A DNA stretch of 64,000 nt from Candidatus Melainabacteria bacterium (GCA_016716405.1 JADJWK010000003.1:310001-374000), one strand, 5' to 3'. Positions 51,377-60,132 are shown, counted from the stretch's first letter. Made by a program: numbers and translations. Notes: generated by a model from the sequence alone, not told the origin.

Positions 51377-52747
51377 TCAATCATCGCTGTTCATGGCCGA
51401 GGCCCATGGTGAGTAATCGCTCTCGCTCCAGCGAGCCGTCTCGAATTTTTGCTTGCCTATCCAGATCAGCACCGGAAGAACCGAGACGAGAAAGATACAG
51501 AGAAAATAGTTCGAGTAGATAGGGACATTGCGTCTCACCTGGAGCTGGAAATTCTTGTAGGCCGAGTTCGTGGTGGCAGGATAATCGCCGTGCTCGGTGT
51601 CGAAATTGATATAGTATTTGCCCCCCGGTACCGCCGAGATGTCGACCCGGGCGCTCCTGCTGCCTTCGGTCCAGTACTCGCCATCGGAATAGCCGTGGTA
51701 ATACTCGATGGTGCGCTCGAAAGGATAGGTGGTGTCGTCGTCATCGGCGCAGAGCTCGCCGGAGAAATAGAACCAGGCATTGTCGACATCGGTGGAGATA
51801 TCGATTGCCAGATTGCCCTTGTCTCTTTCCAGGGTGAAGACCGGAGTCGTGACCGTCTGTGTGCTCTTGGAATTGGTCACATAGGTGAAGGAGTTCGAGA
51901 AGACCGTATCGTTGGTGGCGGCGTTGAGCTGGGCGAACTGCATATAGGTCAAAAGGAAGAGGAAGAAGACCCAGACATAGACGAGCTTCTCGAAGAGGGG
52001 TTTGAGGGGCGAGGGCTGGTGGGGAGCAACGCCTATGGGCGAGGGCAGATCATCTTCGATATTGAAGGCTTTCGGCACCATATCCGGGGGCAGATACTCG
52101 CTGACGCTCCAGACTTTCTGGTTGCCGTCGAGCTCGCTCGAGAGCATGCGGGGAGGGCAGATATAATCCGCCATATCCACGTCGTGCCCCGACTTGACGC
52201 GCCAGTAGAACTCGCCCATGACGAAGGAGACGAAAGCTCTTCCCTCGTAGAAAAGCTTGAACCGCTCTTTCTGGTAGTAGACCTCGGCTGAGCTGCGGTA
52301 ACCGGAGAGCTGGAGCGGCACTACCTCCGGCCGCTCCTTGATCATGGTCACCAGGCTCCAGTGGAAATTGTTGTAGGTGAGCCATCTGTAGCCGTAGTAA
52401 GGGTTGAAGAGGAGATACTCTTCCCAGCTGAAAGCGCTGGCTTTATCGGTCCGGACCAGAAAGCCGATTACTTCCCAGGTCTTGCCGAATAGCTCGCCTC
52501 TCGAGCCGAGCTCTATCCTGGGGGTATAGTCCCTGGTCGCCTTGTGGAACTTCTGGAGGATCCGGAAATTGGGATTGGAGGAGTCGATTACCGAGCGGCA
52601 GGATTCGCAGATCACCGAAAGCGAGTGTCCTGGATAACGCACGCTTACCGAGGCGCCGCAATTGCCGCAGTTGAATGTGGTGACGGCCGGTTTAGTCTCG
52701 GGTCTTCTTTCCGGATTCTTTTTTTGAGGATTATCGCTACCAGCCAT
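51377..52747 (-). CDS. DUF4178 protein with zinc ribbon and two membrane spans
   Basis: 456 residues. The zinc ribbon (FNCGNCGASVSV...ICESCRSV) is followed by a DUF4178 region (LGSRGELFGKTWEVIGFLVR, EYLLFNPYYGYRWLTYNNFH), then a membrane span (LFEKLVYVWVFFLFLLTYMQ), a beta-rich outer domain and a second span near the C-terminus (YFLCIFLVSVLPVLIWIGKQ). DUF4178 is found in the same conserved neighbourhoods as SPFH and DUF350 proteins. It overlaps the shorter DUF4178 gene upstream by 11 bases. Function unknown. Confidence 0.75.
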   Translation of the reverse strand: MAGSDNPQKKNPERRPETKPAVTTFNCGNCGASVSVRYPGHSLSVICESCRSVIDSSNPNFRILQKFHKATRDYTPRIELGSRGELFGKTWEVIGFLVRTDKASAFSWEEYLLFNPYYGYRWLTYNNFHWSLVTMIKERPEVVPLQLSGYRSSAEVYYQKERFKLFYEGRAFVSFVMGEFYWRVKSGHDVDMADYICPPRMLSSELDGNQKVWSVSEYLPPDMVPKAFNIEDDLPSPIGVAPHQPSPLKPLFEKLVYVWVFFLFLLTYMQFAQLNAATNDTVFSNSFTYVTNSKSTQTVTTPVFTLERDKGNLAIDISTDVDNAWFYFSGELCADDDDTTYPFERTIEYYHGYSDGEYWTEGSRSARVDISAVPGGKYYINFDTEHGDYPATTNSAYKNFQLQVRRNVPIYSNYFLCIFLVSVLPVLIWIGKQKFETARWSESDYSPWASAMNSDD

Positions 52748-53369
52748 CGATTCTCCTCAGATGCTTGAAGTCGAACTCGTCGAATTCTTGATAGCGTCCG
52801 ACAAAAACCCTGGTCTCATTCTCGGCGTATTCGATGGTGCCCATCCGATTGTCAGGCCCTGTCAGGTCGACACTGGTTGATCTTCGTCCCCTCATGGCGT
52901 TCATCGGCAGCTCGCCTTCGCTGTAGAGACAGTCCACATCGCGTTTGTCTTCTACTTCGAAATAGCCTTCCTTACCGAGCTCGAGCTCCATACCCGGCTT
53001 GATTATCCGGGCAGACGGCGGCTCGAATCCTTTCGTAACCGGCCTGCACACTGCATAGAAGCCCTGGGCTTCGGCGAGCCAGCCCACGTCATCACCTTTG
53101 AAGATGACATACCATTCGTTCCAGAAGCCCTCATCGTAGGTGACCTTCAGCCGGCCGATCACCTCGAAGCCGTCGCCGTCGAACTTGCCGCGGGTGCCGA
53201 TCTGGATGGGGGTGAGGTCGAACTGGAGGTCGGCCATCTTGCCTATGGCTTCCAGGTCCATATCCTTGCGGACAAGGGCGGCCTTGCAAAAGCTGCAGAC
53301 AGCGAATACAGACGACTGAGATCGAAAGCGAACTTCGGCGCCACAGGATGTACAGTTCAGGGTGAGCAT
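52737..53369 (-). CDS. Short DUF4178 protein with zinc ribbon
   Basis: 210 residues. A CxxC...CxxC ribbon (LNCTSCGAEVRF and VCSFCKAAL) precedes a DUF4178 domain (IQIGTRGKFDGDGFEVIGRL, FWNEWYVIFKGDDVGWLAEA), much as in the longer protein downstream but without membrane spans. The start ATG 53369 overlaps the SPFH stop (TGATG). It probably binds the SPFH assembly or the longer DUF4178 protein on the cytosolic side. Confidence 0.75.
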   Translation of the reverse strand: MLTLNCTSCGAEVRFRSQSSVFAVCSFCKAALVRKDMDLEAIGKMADLQFDLTPIQIGTRGKFDGDGFEVIGRLKVTYDEGFWNEWYVIFKGDDVGWLAEAQGFYAVCRPVTKGFEPPSARIIKPGMELELGKEGYFEVEDKRDVDCLYSEGELPMNAMRGRRSTSVDLTGPDNRMGTIEYAENETRVFVGRYQEFDEFDFKHLRRIDGW

Positions 53370-54358
53370 CAGGAGATTCTTTTGAGGATTTCAGCCTTCT
53401 TGGAATCGAATTCGTCCTGGGTGATGACGCCCTTGTCGAGCAATCCTTTGAGCTTGTCCAGGGTGGCGAAAGGATCTTCTTCTGCCTGACCGCCGCCGCC
53501 GCCTCCTCCTCCGGGCAGGTTCTGGGCGAACATCTGGCCGATGGCTGCCCCGGCGCCGAGACCGACACCGGCGCCTGCCAGACCGCCTTCGTTCTGAGCC
53601 GCGTCCTTGATGCTGTCAGCCGCCTGGAACTTGGCGTATTTGTTGAGGTCGCCGACGAGACTCATGGAAGATTGCTTATCGAGATATTCCTGCAACTCAT
53701 CGGGCAGGGTGATGCTCTGCACGTAGAAGGAGCAGAGGTTGAGCCCGTAGCTGAAAAATTCCGGATCGAGCTCGCTCTTGAGCTGTTTGGAGAATTCGGC
53801 CTGGTTGGCTGCCATATCGAGAAATGCCGTGTCGGCTTTACCGAACTTGGTGGCCATGGCGGTCACCACCATGGAGCGCAGCTGTCCATCGAGATCGTCG
53901 GTGGTATAGGTCTCTCTGGTGCCGCTGATTTTCTGGTGGAAAGTGGTGGGCTCTTCGATTTTATACGAGTACGTGCCGAAAGCTCGCAGGCGGATGGGAC
54001 CGAACTCCTTGTCTCGCACCGTCACCGGTGCCTGGGTTCCCCAGCGTTGATCGATTTGCTCCCGGGTGGAGAAGAAATAGACATCCGACTTGAAGGGCGA
54101 TTTGAACGCCTTGTCCCAGTTCAGGAGAGTGGTCAGGATAGGCAGGGTGTTGGTGGTTAGCTGGTAACGGCCGGGGCTGAAAACATCCGCCACATTGCCT
54201 TCATTCACGAAAACCGCCATCTGTGAATCGCGGACGGTCAACTGGGCGCCGCTCTGGATTTCCTTGTCCATCACCGGGAAGCGATAGGAGAGGACTCCGT
54301 CCTTCTGCTCGGTCCATTCGATGACGTCGATGAATTGCTTCTTGAAGATGTCGAACAT
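53369..54358 (-). CDS. SPFH-domain protein with C-terminal SHOCT motif
   Basis: 329 residues. An SPFH/band-7-like domain (YRFPVMDKEIQSGAQLTVRD, GRYQLTTNTLPILTTLLNWD, FSYGLNLCSFYVQSITLP) of the virion-core-like group is followed by a glycine-rich linker with eight consecutive glycines and a SHOCT motif (LDKLKGLLDKGVITQDEFDS). There is no membrane span, so membrane binding would be peripheral. It is the first gene of the operon, with a TGG-extended -10 box upstream, and likely forms the scaffold for the DUF4178 and DUF350 partners. Confidence 0.85.
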   Translation of the reverse strand: MFDIFKKQFIDVIEWTEQKDGVLSYRFPVMDKEIQSGAQLTVRDSQMAVFVNEGNVADVFSPGRYQLTTNTLPILTTLLNWDKAFKSPFKSDVYFFSTREQIDQRWGTQAPVTVRDKEFGPIRLRAFGTYSYKIEEPTTFHQKISGTRETYTTDDLDGQLRSMVVTAMATKFGKADTAFLDMAANQAEFSKQLKSELDPEFFSYGLNLCSFYVQSITLPDELQEYLDKQSSMSLVGDLNKYAKFQAADSIKDAAQNEGGLAGAGVGLGAGAAIGQMFAQNLPGGGGGGGGQAEEDPFATLDKLKGLLDKGVITQDEFDSKKAEILKRIS

Positions 54359-54399
54359 TGATCGGGATCACTCCGTGTTTTTGAGCTCTTTGCGCCTAA

Positions 54400-54408
54400 A
54401 GAATACCA
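54400..54408 (-). promoter_or_regulatory. Extended -10 box (TGGTATTCT) for the SPFH operon
   Basis: On the minus strand, TATTCT with a TGn extension, predicted start near 54393 and a leader of about 35 bases with GGAG before ATG 54358. A weak fit without a clear -35 box. Confidence 0.35.
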
Positions 54409-54503
54409 TCTCGCGGGTTGTCTGAGGGGGTCTCCTGGAAGGCATTGAGATCTAGCTTCTCACGCCCGCTTGGCAACATGCCTTTTGTTCATTATTTCTT
54501 AGC

Positions 54504-55229
54504 TCAGCCGGGCCGGCGGTAGATACAGCGGAAACTCGTGGCGTCATGGAAGACCAGACCGGACTCTACCCGTCTTTTCCATTCCCGGTTCTGGGCTATC
54601 CGGTGGCGTGCCCTGAGGTTGTCGAAAGAGCGCATCAGGGAGCTTTCGTCGCCGGCCTCGAAAAAGGTGAGATGACGGACCTGCTCGCTCTCCACGCTGG
54701 TGTATCTCCTGAGAGCGCACCATTCCGGGATATCGGCCACCTGCAGGGGCAGGTAGGCGGTCTCGTACCACTCTTGAAAGGAACTGTCCGATTCCGGGGT
54801 CATCTCGAGGGTCCAGAGGATAAAGGGGCGGCTGCCGAAATGCCCGTCCAGGGTCCTGCGCTGGTGCTCATAGCGTGGTCTGTAGCTTATCCGGCTGAAA
54901 TTCCTCAGGTCGTTGCGTTTCCATGTCTGGAACTCGGTCACCAGGTCTTTCATGCCAGGTCTGGCAAAAATCTCGCCTGCGCCGGCCAGACCCTCCTCGC
55001 CGGCAAGCTCGTAGATTGTCAGGAATTGCTTGGTGTACCAGCGCAGGGTGCCGCTGATATTGAGCTCCTCGTAACGCCTGATGCTTACTACCTCTTTCGA
55101 GGAGGCGATAACCGCCGGCAAGAAACGGTGGTGATAGAACTCATTGAACTCGCCTTCTTTCTCAGGCGCCACTCCCATGGCCACTATCATGATCGGATTC
55201 GGTTCGGGATTGGATCTGGGGCTCGACAT
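54504..55229 (-). CDS. Tandem dimeric alpha/beta-barrel (EthD-like) protein
   Basis: 241 residues made of two related halves, each starting with a beta strand and an acidic helix: IMIVAMGVAPEKEGEFNEFY and FILWTLEMTPESDSSFQEWY, each followed by a Y-x-x-x-x-L-P segment. This is the layout of EthD/ABM-type ferredoxin-like barrels, which bind small molecules or act as monooxygenases or dismutases. No catalytic residue is identifiable. It is the last gene of the carotenoid oxygenase operon, 7 bases after DUF2141. Confidence 0.55.
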   Translation of the reverse strand: MSSPRSNPEPNPIMIVAMGVAPEKEGEFNEFYHHRFLPAVIASSKEVVSIRRYEELNISGTLRWYTKQFLTIYELAGEEGLAGAGEIFARPGMKDLVTEFQTWKRNDLRNFSRISYRPRYEHQRRTLDGHFGSRPFILWTLEMTPESDSSFQEWYETAYLPLQVADIPEWCALRRYTSVESEQVRHLTFFEAGDESSLMRSFDNLRARHRIAQNREWKRRVESGLVFHDATSFRCIYRRPG

Positions 55230-55236
55230 CTGCTTC

Positions 55237-55560
55237 CTATTTGACCGAGATGGTCATACTGGTCTCGGGTTTCTTTACATCGAACAGCGCTTTCTCGAAT
55301 GCGGCTGGTCCGAAGCGTCCCCGGGCATTGTTCGAGAAGCCGTACTGCACTCTGGGAATTCCAAAGGCATTGGTGAGAAATTTACCACTATTGCTCTCGT
55401 CGTGAAAGAGCTTGATGGCGTAGGAGCCATAGGGGATATCGGCGAAGGTGTGGCTGGCCTCGCCTGAAGCGATCTTGACTGCGACTTTCTGGAAAGCCCT
55501 GTCGCCTGATCCGTCGTCGTTCTTGTAGGAGTCTTTGTCCTTGAAAAGGGCGATTCTCAC
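55237..55560 (-). CDS. DUF2141 domain, separated from its signal peptide
   Basis: 107 residues from GTG 55560: VRIALFKDKDSY, KVAVKIASGEASHTFADIPY and GSYAIKLFHDESNSGKF are typical of DUF2141, a beta-sandwich family that is normally secreted. The expected signal peptide is encoded just upstream but in another frame (55557-55649), overlapping by four bases (GTGA). Either the gene carries a frameshift, or the domain is made without a leader by reinitiation. The usual first strand is short too. Confidence 0.65.
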   Translation of the reverse strand: MRIALFKDKDSYKNDDGSGDRAFQKVAVKIASGEASHTFADIPYGSYAIKLFHDESNSGKFLTNAFGIPRVQYGFSNNARGRFGPAAFEKALFDVKKPETSMTISVK

Positions 55561-55649
55561 TTTGTCTTGATGCTGCCGTTATCCGCGGGCAGGGCGCCCG
55601 GCGTCGAGAGCTGTATAAGAGTTGCCACCATAACCAGTGCTCGTTTCAT
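55557..55649 (-). CDS. 30-residue signal-peptide frame, detached N-terminus of DUF2141
   Basis: ATG 55649 to TGA 55557: a classic signal peptide (MKRALVMVATLIQL, then PGALPADNG). GAGG seven bases upstream is a good ribosome site and overlaps the end of the carotenoid oxygenase gene. One base lost or a -1 shift near AAGACAAAG would join it to DUF2141. No standard slippery heptamer is present, so a plain frameshift is more likely than programmed slipping. Confidence 0.55.
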   Translation of the reverse strand: MKRALVMVATLIQLSTPGALPADNGSIKTK

Positions 55650-55653
55650 GATT

Positions 55654-57072
55654 TTACCTCGCAAAAAGTTGACCGTGGAATCCGAATGGAACAGCGCCCG
55701 GTACCTGCGCTCGAGCGACCTCGTGCATGGTCCGGGCATCAAGGGCCAGAAGAAATGAGCAATCAGCCTCGCTATCGAGAACGACGCTGAGCAGCACTCC
55801 GTCGTCTTCAGCGTCGGCACCGGGACGCAAGGCGAAGATCGGCTCGCCGGGGTAGCATCCGCTTTCCTGCCAGGTTGTGATATTGCCTTCATCGAGGTCG
55901 ACTTTGACGAGACTGTCCAGAAATGAGCCTCCCTCGCCCACTGAGCAGGCATAGAGATAGCGATACGCCAGACCGTTGTGCTTTCCGTAGTTGATCCGGG
56001 GCAGCTCGATATTGCAGTCGGGCAGAGGAATTTCTTCCACCCTGCCGGTGCCTTGCAGATCGAGGGCGAATCTCGCCAGTCGGGCTCTCGCCACGCCGCC
56101 CCCGTGCTCGAGGAGATTGTCCAGGCGGAGATCCTCGACTATCGAGCTGTCATCGTATATGGCGGCATCGATGATTATCCTGCCGCCGATCTCCTCGAAA
56201 GAATTGACGTGATGGAAACAGAAGCCGGCCGGGGCATCGATGCTGGCGATGCAGGCACGCTCATCTTTGCCGACTACCAGAAAACGAGTGACTCCGGTCT
56301 TCTGCCAGTGATAGTTGTCGATATAGGGCTTTCCGGAAAAAAGCAGCTCCAGGGCGTTGAGAAAGAGAGGGCATTCCATGAGGATCAGATATCTCCGGGT
56401 CATGGCGAAGCTGTGCACATAGGCCGGTCTTGGAACTCTCAAAGAAGCGACGAGCTCTCGTCGGCGCGATCCGGGTGCGAGCATGAAAAACTTGTATGTG
56501 CTCACTCTCGAGACTTCTGTGAGAAGGTTGAAGATCATTCCGGAGCGGGGATCGAGATGAGGATGGGCGGTAGTGATCTGGCCTCTCAGCCCGTCCTCGA
56601 ACTCGAAAGGACCGACCGTGCTCAGGTCCTCCGGGCGAAACTCGTTGATGCTGGTGGTTTCGGTAAGGGCCAGGCAGGTCCCGGCCATCCGGAAGACACT
56701 GACATTGGTATTGTCGGTGAAGTCCGGATTGAAAACCGCCATCAGCCTTTGCCCGAATGTTCTTGACGGAGCGCTGGCGAATTCCTGGCTGGCGAGCTTG
56801 CCGGTACGTTGAAGGCTCTTGTAGGCGCGGCTCTCGATAAAGCGAGAGCGATAGACGACCCTGCCCTCCTCGAAGCGGAAGGCATGGAGCTTGGCGAATC
56901 CGTCGAACCAGTGGTTAAGTCGCGAGCCGGCAGACTCTCCGGTCTCGAAGAGGGCCGGCCCGTTCCGCACCAGGATGCCTTCCAGCCATGCCGGAAATTC
57001 TCCGGAGACAGTCAGATGCTGATCTTCATGCTGGCTGTGGCGACTCGTGAAACCGGGTTTCCAATCGGCCAT
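55654..57072 (-). CDS. Carotenoid oxygenase (RPE65/CCD family)
   Basis: 472 residues, a non-haem iron enzyme that cleaves a double bond in carotenoids or apocarotenoids with oxygen. The four iron-binding histidines are recognisable in TTAHPHLDP, YVHSFAMTRR, FCFHHVNSFEE and FGFHGQLF at the C-terminus. The N-terminus (EGILVRNGPALFETGE) is the family opening. The length is normal. It is cotranscribed with the DUF2141 and EthD-like genes. Substrate unknown; a CrtI-like protein is encoded 40 kb away in this window. Confidence 0.9.
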   Translation of the reverse strand: MADWKPGFTSRHSQHEDQHLTVSGEFPAWLEGILVRNGPALFETGESAGSRLNHWFDGFAKLHAFRFEEGRVVYRSRFIESRAYKSLQRTGKLASQEFASAPSRTFGQRLMAVFNPDFTDNTNVSVFRMAGTCLALTETTSINEFRPEDLSTVGPFEFEDGLRGQITTAHPHLDPRSGMIFNLLTEVSRVSTYKFFMLAPGSRRRELVASLRVPRPAYVHSFAMTRRYLILMECPLFLNALELLFSGKPYIDNYHWQKTGVTRFLVVGKDERACIASIDAPAGFCFHHVNSFEEIGGRIIIDAAIYDDSSIVEDLRLDNLLEHGGGVARARLARFALDLQGTGRVEEIPLPDCNIELPRINYGKHNGLAYRYLYACSVGEGGSFLDSLVKVDLDEGNITTWQESGCYPGEPIFALRPGADAEDDGVLLSVVLDSEADCSFLLALDARTMHEVARAQVPGAVPFGFHGQLFAR

Positions 57073-57168
57073 AGAGATAGCACCCAGGTACAGACTGACT
57101 GTGATGGGAAGTTATAGCATGACCGGTGCCAACTGCAAACCGGTTGCCGGGATCAAGTCAGGGACCCG

Positions 57169-57876
57169 TCAATTCTTCCGGCGGGCACTGGTCTCGACGG
57201 AGCCCGCCAGCTCGCTCAACAGTCGATAGATGATCCCGTAGGTGTACTCGATGCCGGCTGGGATCTTCTCTTTCGATACTGATATCGGTGTCAGGTCAGG
57301 AAAGGCTTCCGGGACAATGACAATCGGCGGGGTCTCTTCTTTCGGCGATATCTCGGGCGCCGGGGTGAAATCCAGAAGCCCGGCGGGTTTCGCCGCCAGG
57401 GCGTCTTTCACTTCTCTGTAGAGGGTCTCCGGATCGCCGGAGGTAAGCACGATCTCCGCGTATCTCTTGTTGCGGGTGACAAGCACTACTTTCTGCTCTC
57501 CCCGTCTCAGATCCACTGAGCGAAGCTCGTCTTCGATAGAGAGCTTCTGCAGGACAGAGGCCGGACCGACGACATAGAGGTTCCGCGTAGTCACCACCAG
57601 GCGGGTTCCCGCTCTTCGGAAAGCAAGAATGACGCTGCCGAAAAGACCGAGAAGGAGAGCAATGCAGGTCAGAAAAGGAACTCGGTAGGCCTCGAAAATG
57701 GTCCGGCAATAGCTGTCCAGCACGATGGCGGCGACGAACATGAGAAGCCGCTTGACTATATTGGTGCCCGGCAGGAGCTGGATCAGGTCGGGCTCGAAAG
57801 GGCAATCGTAAATTCTCTCTTCCTCGTCCCCGAGAAGGGGAGCCAGAACAGCGATCTGTCTTTGCGAAAGACTCAT
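57169..57876 (-). CDS. Membrane protein with PH-like domain
   Basis: 235 residues: a cytosolic N-terminus, two hydrophobic spans (LLMFVAAIVLDSYCRTIF, VPFLTCIALLLGLFGSVILA), then a bacterial PH-like beta domain (RLVVTTRNLYVV, VLQKLSIEDELRSVDLRRGE) and a proline-rich tail. The plan recalls the N-terminal parts of the membrane kinases at 30-36 kb. It lies 6 bases downstream of the beta-barrel gene on the same strand. Function unknown. Confidence 0.55.
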   Translation of the reverse strand: MSLSQRQIAVLAPLLGDEEERIYDCPFEPDLIQLLPGTNIVKRLLMFVAAIVLDSYCRTIFEAYRVPFLTCIALLLGLFGSVILAFRRAGTRLVVTTRNLYVVGPASVLQKLSIEDELRSVDLRRGEQKVVLVTRNKRYAEIVLTSGDPETLYREVKDALAAKPAGLLDFTPAPEISPKEETPPIVIVPEAFPDLTPISVSKEKIPAGIEYTYGIIYRLLSELAGSVETSARRKN

Positions 57877-57882
57877 CCTGCC

Positions 57883-59040
57883 CTATTTGCTTGCCAGTTG
57901 CATTCGGACCGGAAAGATTGGCGCTTTGCTTACCTGGAAACGCAAGCCTCCGAAAATCCGGTAGTTGAAGCCAGCGTAGCCCGGGCTCGAGCTTGCGCCC
58001 ATGTTATAGATCTCCTGGCTGCGTACAAAAGTCTGCAGGTTGAACCTGGGGTGGACCCGCCGGGCGATCTCCTGGGTGAGGATGAACACCTGATTGTCGT
58101 TGCCAAGTCTGAGGCGCTTGCTGCCGAAGTTGTTGTTCAGTGTCGTATCGAAAAGAAACTGCCAGGGACCGCGCCAGTGGACATAACCCAGGGAGTAGAA
58201 CTGATCGCCTTCCTGGAACTTGCTCAGGACCTCGCGGAAGCGGATCTGTCCCAGGATGTTCAGATAGAGCACACCGTTTCCGAAGCGGTTCGAAACCGGT
58301 CTGCTGACGCTCAGCTGGGGAAGCAAGTCGTTGAAGAAGGACTCGTCCAGATAGTCCATGGTGGCAAAGAGCCCACGGCTCATGAAGTTGAGGTTGACGT
58401 TGTACTTACTGCGATTCGGAATATCCTGGCTGAGGATGAAACCGACCGAGTGGAAGTTACGGCTGAGGGGCCGATTGAACTCGGTGTACTGATCGCGCAG
58501 GAAGAAATAGTTGCAGGCTACTCTTGTGGTCCTCGTGAGGGCGTAGCCCAGGGTGGTGTTGGGAAGCACCCGGTAGATCATGTCGGTGGTGGCATCGCGC
58601 TCGGTCTGGAAGATATTTGTCTCTGCTCTGAGGCTGTTCTCTACGGTGGAGCTGAAAAACAGCCTGGTGGGAAGGCGGTACAGGACACCGGCCTCGAAGC
58701 TGTCCAGACGGTTGAAGTTAGGCGACCGTCTGGGGAGACTCACCGGGGTCAGATCGACTGGCCTGTCTTCAGGAGAGGGAGCATCAGAAGGCTGATTCAC
58801 AGGAGCGGAATCCTCGGGCATCCGGAGCTCCGGCTTATCGACTTCGGATGCCGGACCGGCGGGGACGGTGTCCGTGGGTACCGACTGAGCGACCAGCGGG
58901 CTTTCTTCGACTGCTATCGTGCCGAGCTCCGGGATTGGTACCGCCGGTGGTTCGGCGCAGCGGGCCGGCGCCCAAGTCAAGAGAAACGATATGGATAATA
59001 TCGTCGCTTTTCCGTAAAGGTGTCTGGTAAGGATTGTCAA
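57883..59040 (-). CDS. Secreted beta-barrel-like outer membrane protein
   Basis: 385 residues from TTG 59040; the open frame runs further upstream but that part is antisense to the thioesterase gene. A signal peptide (ATILSISFLLTWAPARCA) and a Pro/Glu-rich linker are followed by many amphipathic beta strands (TTRVACNYFFLRDQYTEFN, GNGVLYLNILGQIRFREVL, ending PIFPVRMQLASK), as in outer membrane barrels. No ATG is available. A promoter at 59077-59105 would give a 30-base leader and supports this start. Confidence 0.5.
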   Translation of the reverse strand: MTILTRHLYGKATILSISFLLTWAPARCAEPPAVPIPELGTIAVEESPLVAQSVPTDTVPAGPASEVDKPELRMPEDSAPVNQPSDAPSPEDRPVDLTPVSLPRRSPNFNRLDSFEAGVLYRLPTRLFFSSTVENSLRAETNIFQTERDATTDMIYRVLPNTTLGYALTRTTRVACNYFFLRDQYTEFNRPLSRNFHSVGFILSQDIPNRSKYNVNLNFMSRGLFATMDYLDESFFNDLLPQLSVSRPVSNRFGNGVLYLNILGQIRFREVLSKFQEGDQFYSLGYVHWRGPWQFLFDTTLNNNFGSKRLRLGNDNQVFILTQEIARRVHPRFNLQTFVRSQEIYNMGASSSPGYAGFNYRIFGGLRFQVSKAPIFPVRMQLASK

Positions 59041-59076
59041 ATAAGAGTCGTCAACAGGAAAAATCCATAGAGTTGA

Positions 59077-59105
59077 ATTATATAAGAGACCGATAGCGAT
59101 GCAAA
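59077..59105 (-). promoter_or_regulatory. Sigma70-like promoter for the beta-barrel gene
   Basis: On the minus strand, TTTGCA (59105-59100), a 17-base spacer and a perfect TATAAT (59082-59077). The start would be near 59070, 30 bases before TTG 59040. Confidence 0.5.
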
Positions 59106-59172
59106 GAATAATTTTGATACCATTTGTATCGGCCCGCTTATCCGGGCCTCCGCCCTCCTCGAGACTCGATGA

Positions 59173-59541
59173 ATGTCCATAGATCGCGCCCCCAGCATAA
59201 GAGTGGTTCTCCTTCCAAGGGATACCAACAGCCAGGGCACTATCTTTGGAGGCATCATCCTCAGCCATATCGACCTTGCCGGAGCCGTGGAGGCAGGCAA
59301 GACAACCCGCCAGAAAGTGGTGACGGCAGCGATCAAAGAAGTCGTTTTCAAGGCTCCGGTTTTCGTCGGTGAGGTGGTCAGCTTCTATACTTCCACAACG
59401 AGGGTGGGCAGGACCTCGATTACGGTGCATGTGGACGTGGAGGTCATGAGAGGCGGCGATTCGATTCCGGTCACCGCGGCGGATTTGACTTTCGTTTGTG
59501 TGGATAAGAGCGGTAGACCCGTTCCGGTGGAGACAACCTGA
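59173..59541 (+). CDS. Acyl-CoA thioesterase, YciA-type hotdog fold
   Basis: 122 residues. The hotdog signatures are LPRDTNSQGTIFGGIILSHI (active-site Asn/Asp and the helix start) followed by DLAGAVEAG, and FKAPVFVGEVVSFYTSTTRV with the conserved strand TSITVHVDVEV. Such enzymes hydrolyse fatty acyl-CoA esters in the cytosol, as homohexamers. The length is normal. It starts at ATG 59173 and is followed 15 bases later by the corrinoid adenosyltransferase gene, so the two may share a transcript. Confidence 0.85.
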   Translation: MSIDRAPSIRVVLLPRDTNSQGTIFGGIILSHIDLAGAVEAGKTTRQKVVTAAIKEVVFKAPVFVGEVVSFYTSTTRVGRTSITVHVDVEVMRGGDSIPVTAADLTFVCVDKSGRPVPVETT

Positions 59542-59556
59542 CAGGCTGGTAAGCAG

Positions 59557-60120
59557 ATGCAAGAAGAGCGAATCCGTTTATATCTCGGAACAGCGTGCGG
59601 AAAGAGCACCGCTACCTTCGGGGTGCTGGTGAGAGCCATCTCTACCGGAAAGAATGCCAGTCTGGTGTTTTTCGACAAGATGGAGGGCAATTCCTCCGAG
59701 GGAAGGGCTCTCCGTCTCCTGGCGGGTCATGAAGGGGACGGTCTGGGGCGGTTGACGATCAACTATACCGGAGTGAACCGGATCGGAACGGGACCCGGTG
59801 GTAGTTTCAGGCTTTACAGCGCCCCTAACGGCATCCTTCCTGAAGACCGGGAAGCCGCCCGGGAAGGACTCGGCTATATCAGAGCCGCCCTGGAGCGCGG
59901 GGACGACCTGGTGATCGGCGACGAGCTCCTCGATGTCGCCAGGGTCGGTCTGGTGGACTGGGACGAGGTGAAGGAGACGTTCGCCAGGCGCAAGGACCCC
60001 ACGGTCCTGGTTCTCACCGGCAGGCGGGCTCCGGATTGGCTCATAAAAGAAGCCACGACGATTTCCACCACCACCCAGCTCAAGCACCACGGGCGTGCCA
60101 TCGAAGGTCTGGACTGTTAA
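59557..60120 (+). CDS. cobO: Corrinoid adenosyltransferase, CobA/CobO/BtuR type
   Basis: 187 residues. It attaches the adenosyl group of ATP to cob(I)alamin-type corrinoids. The P-loop is GTACGKSTATFG, and further family motifs are VIGDELLDVARVGLVDWDEV, VLVLTGRRAPDWLI and the C-terminal QLKHHGRAIEGLDC, matching the usual KH..GI.A..GID ending. The P-loop is less standard than the usual GNGKGKTT but keeps Gly, Lys and Ser/Thr. No other cobalamin genes are near, and I saw no cobalamin riboswitch upstream. Confidence 0.8.
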   Translation: MQEERIRLYLGTACGKSTATFGVLVRAISTGKNASLVFFDKMEGNSSEGRALRLLAGHEGDGLGRLTINYTGVNRIGTGPGGSFRLYSAPNGILPEDREAAREGLGYIRAALERGDDLVIGDELLDVARVGLVDWDEVKETFARRKDPTVLVLTGRRAPDWLIKEATTISTTTQLKHHGRAIEGLDC

Positions 60121-60132
60121 CCGGCCGTCGGG

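Noticed and set aside
59041..59562. Longer N-terminus for the beta-barrel protein
   Set aside because: The added 174 residues are antisense to the thioesterase gene, and a signal peptide begins near TTG 59040.
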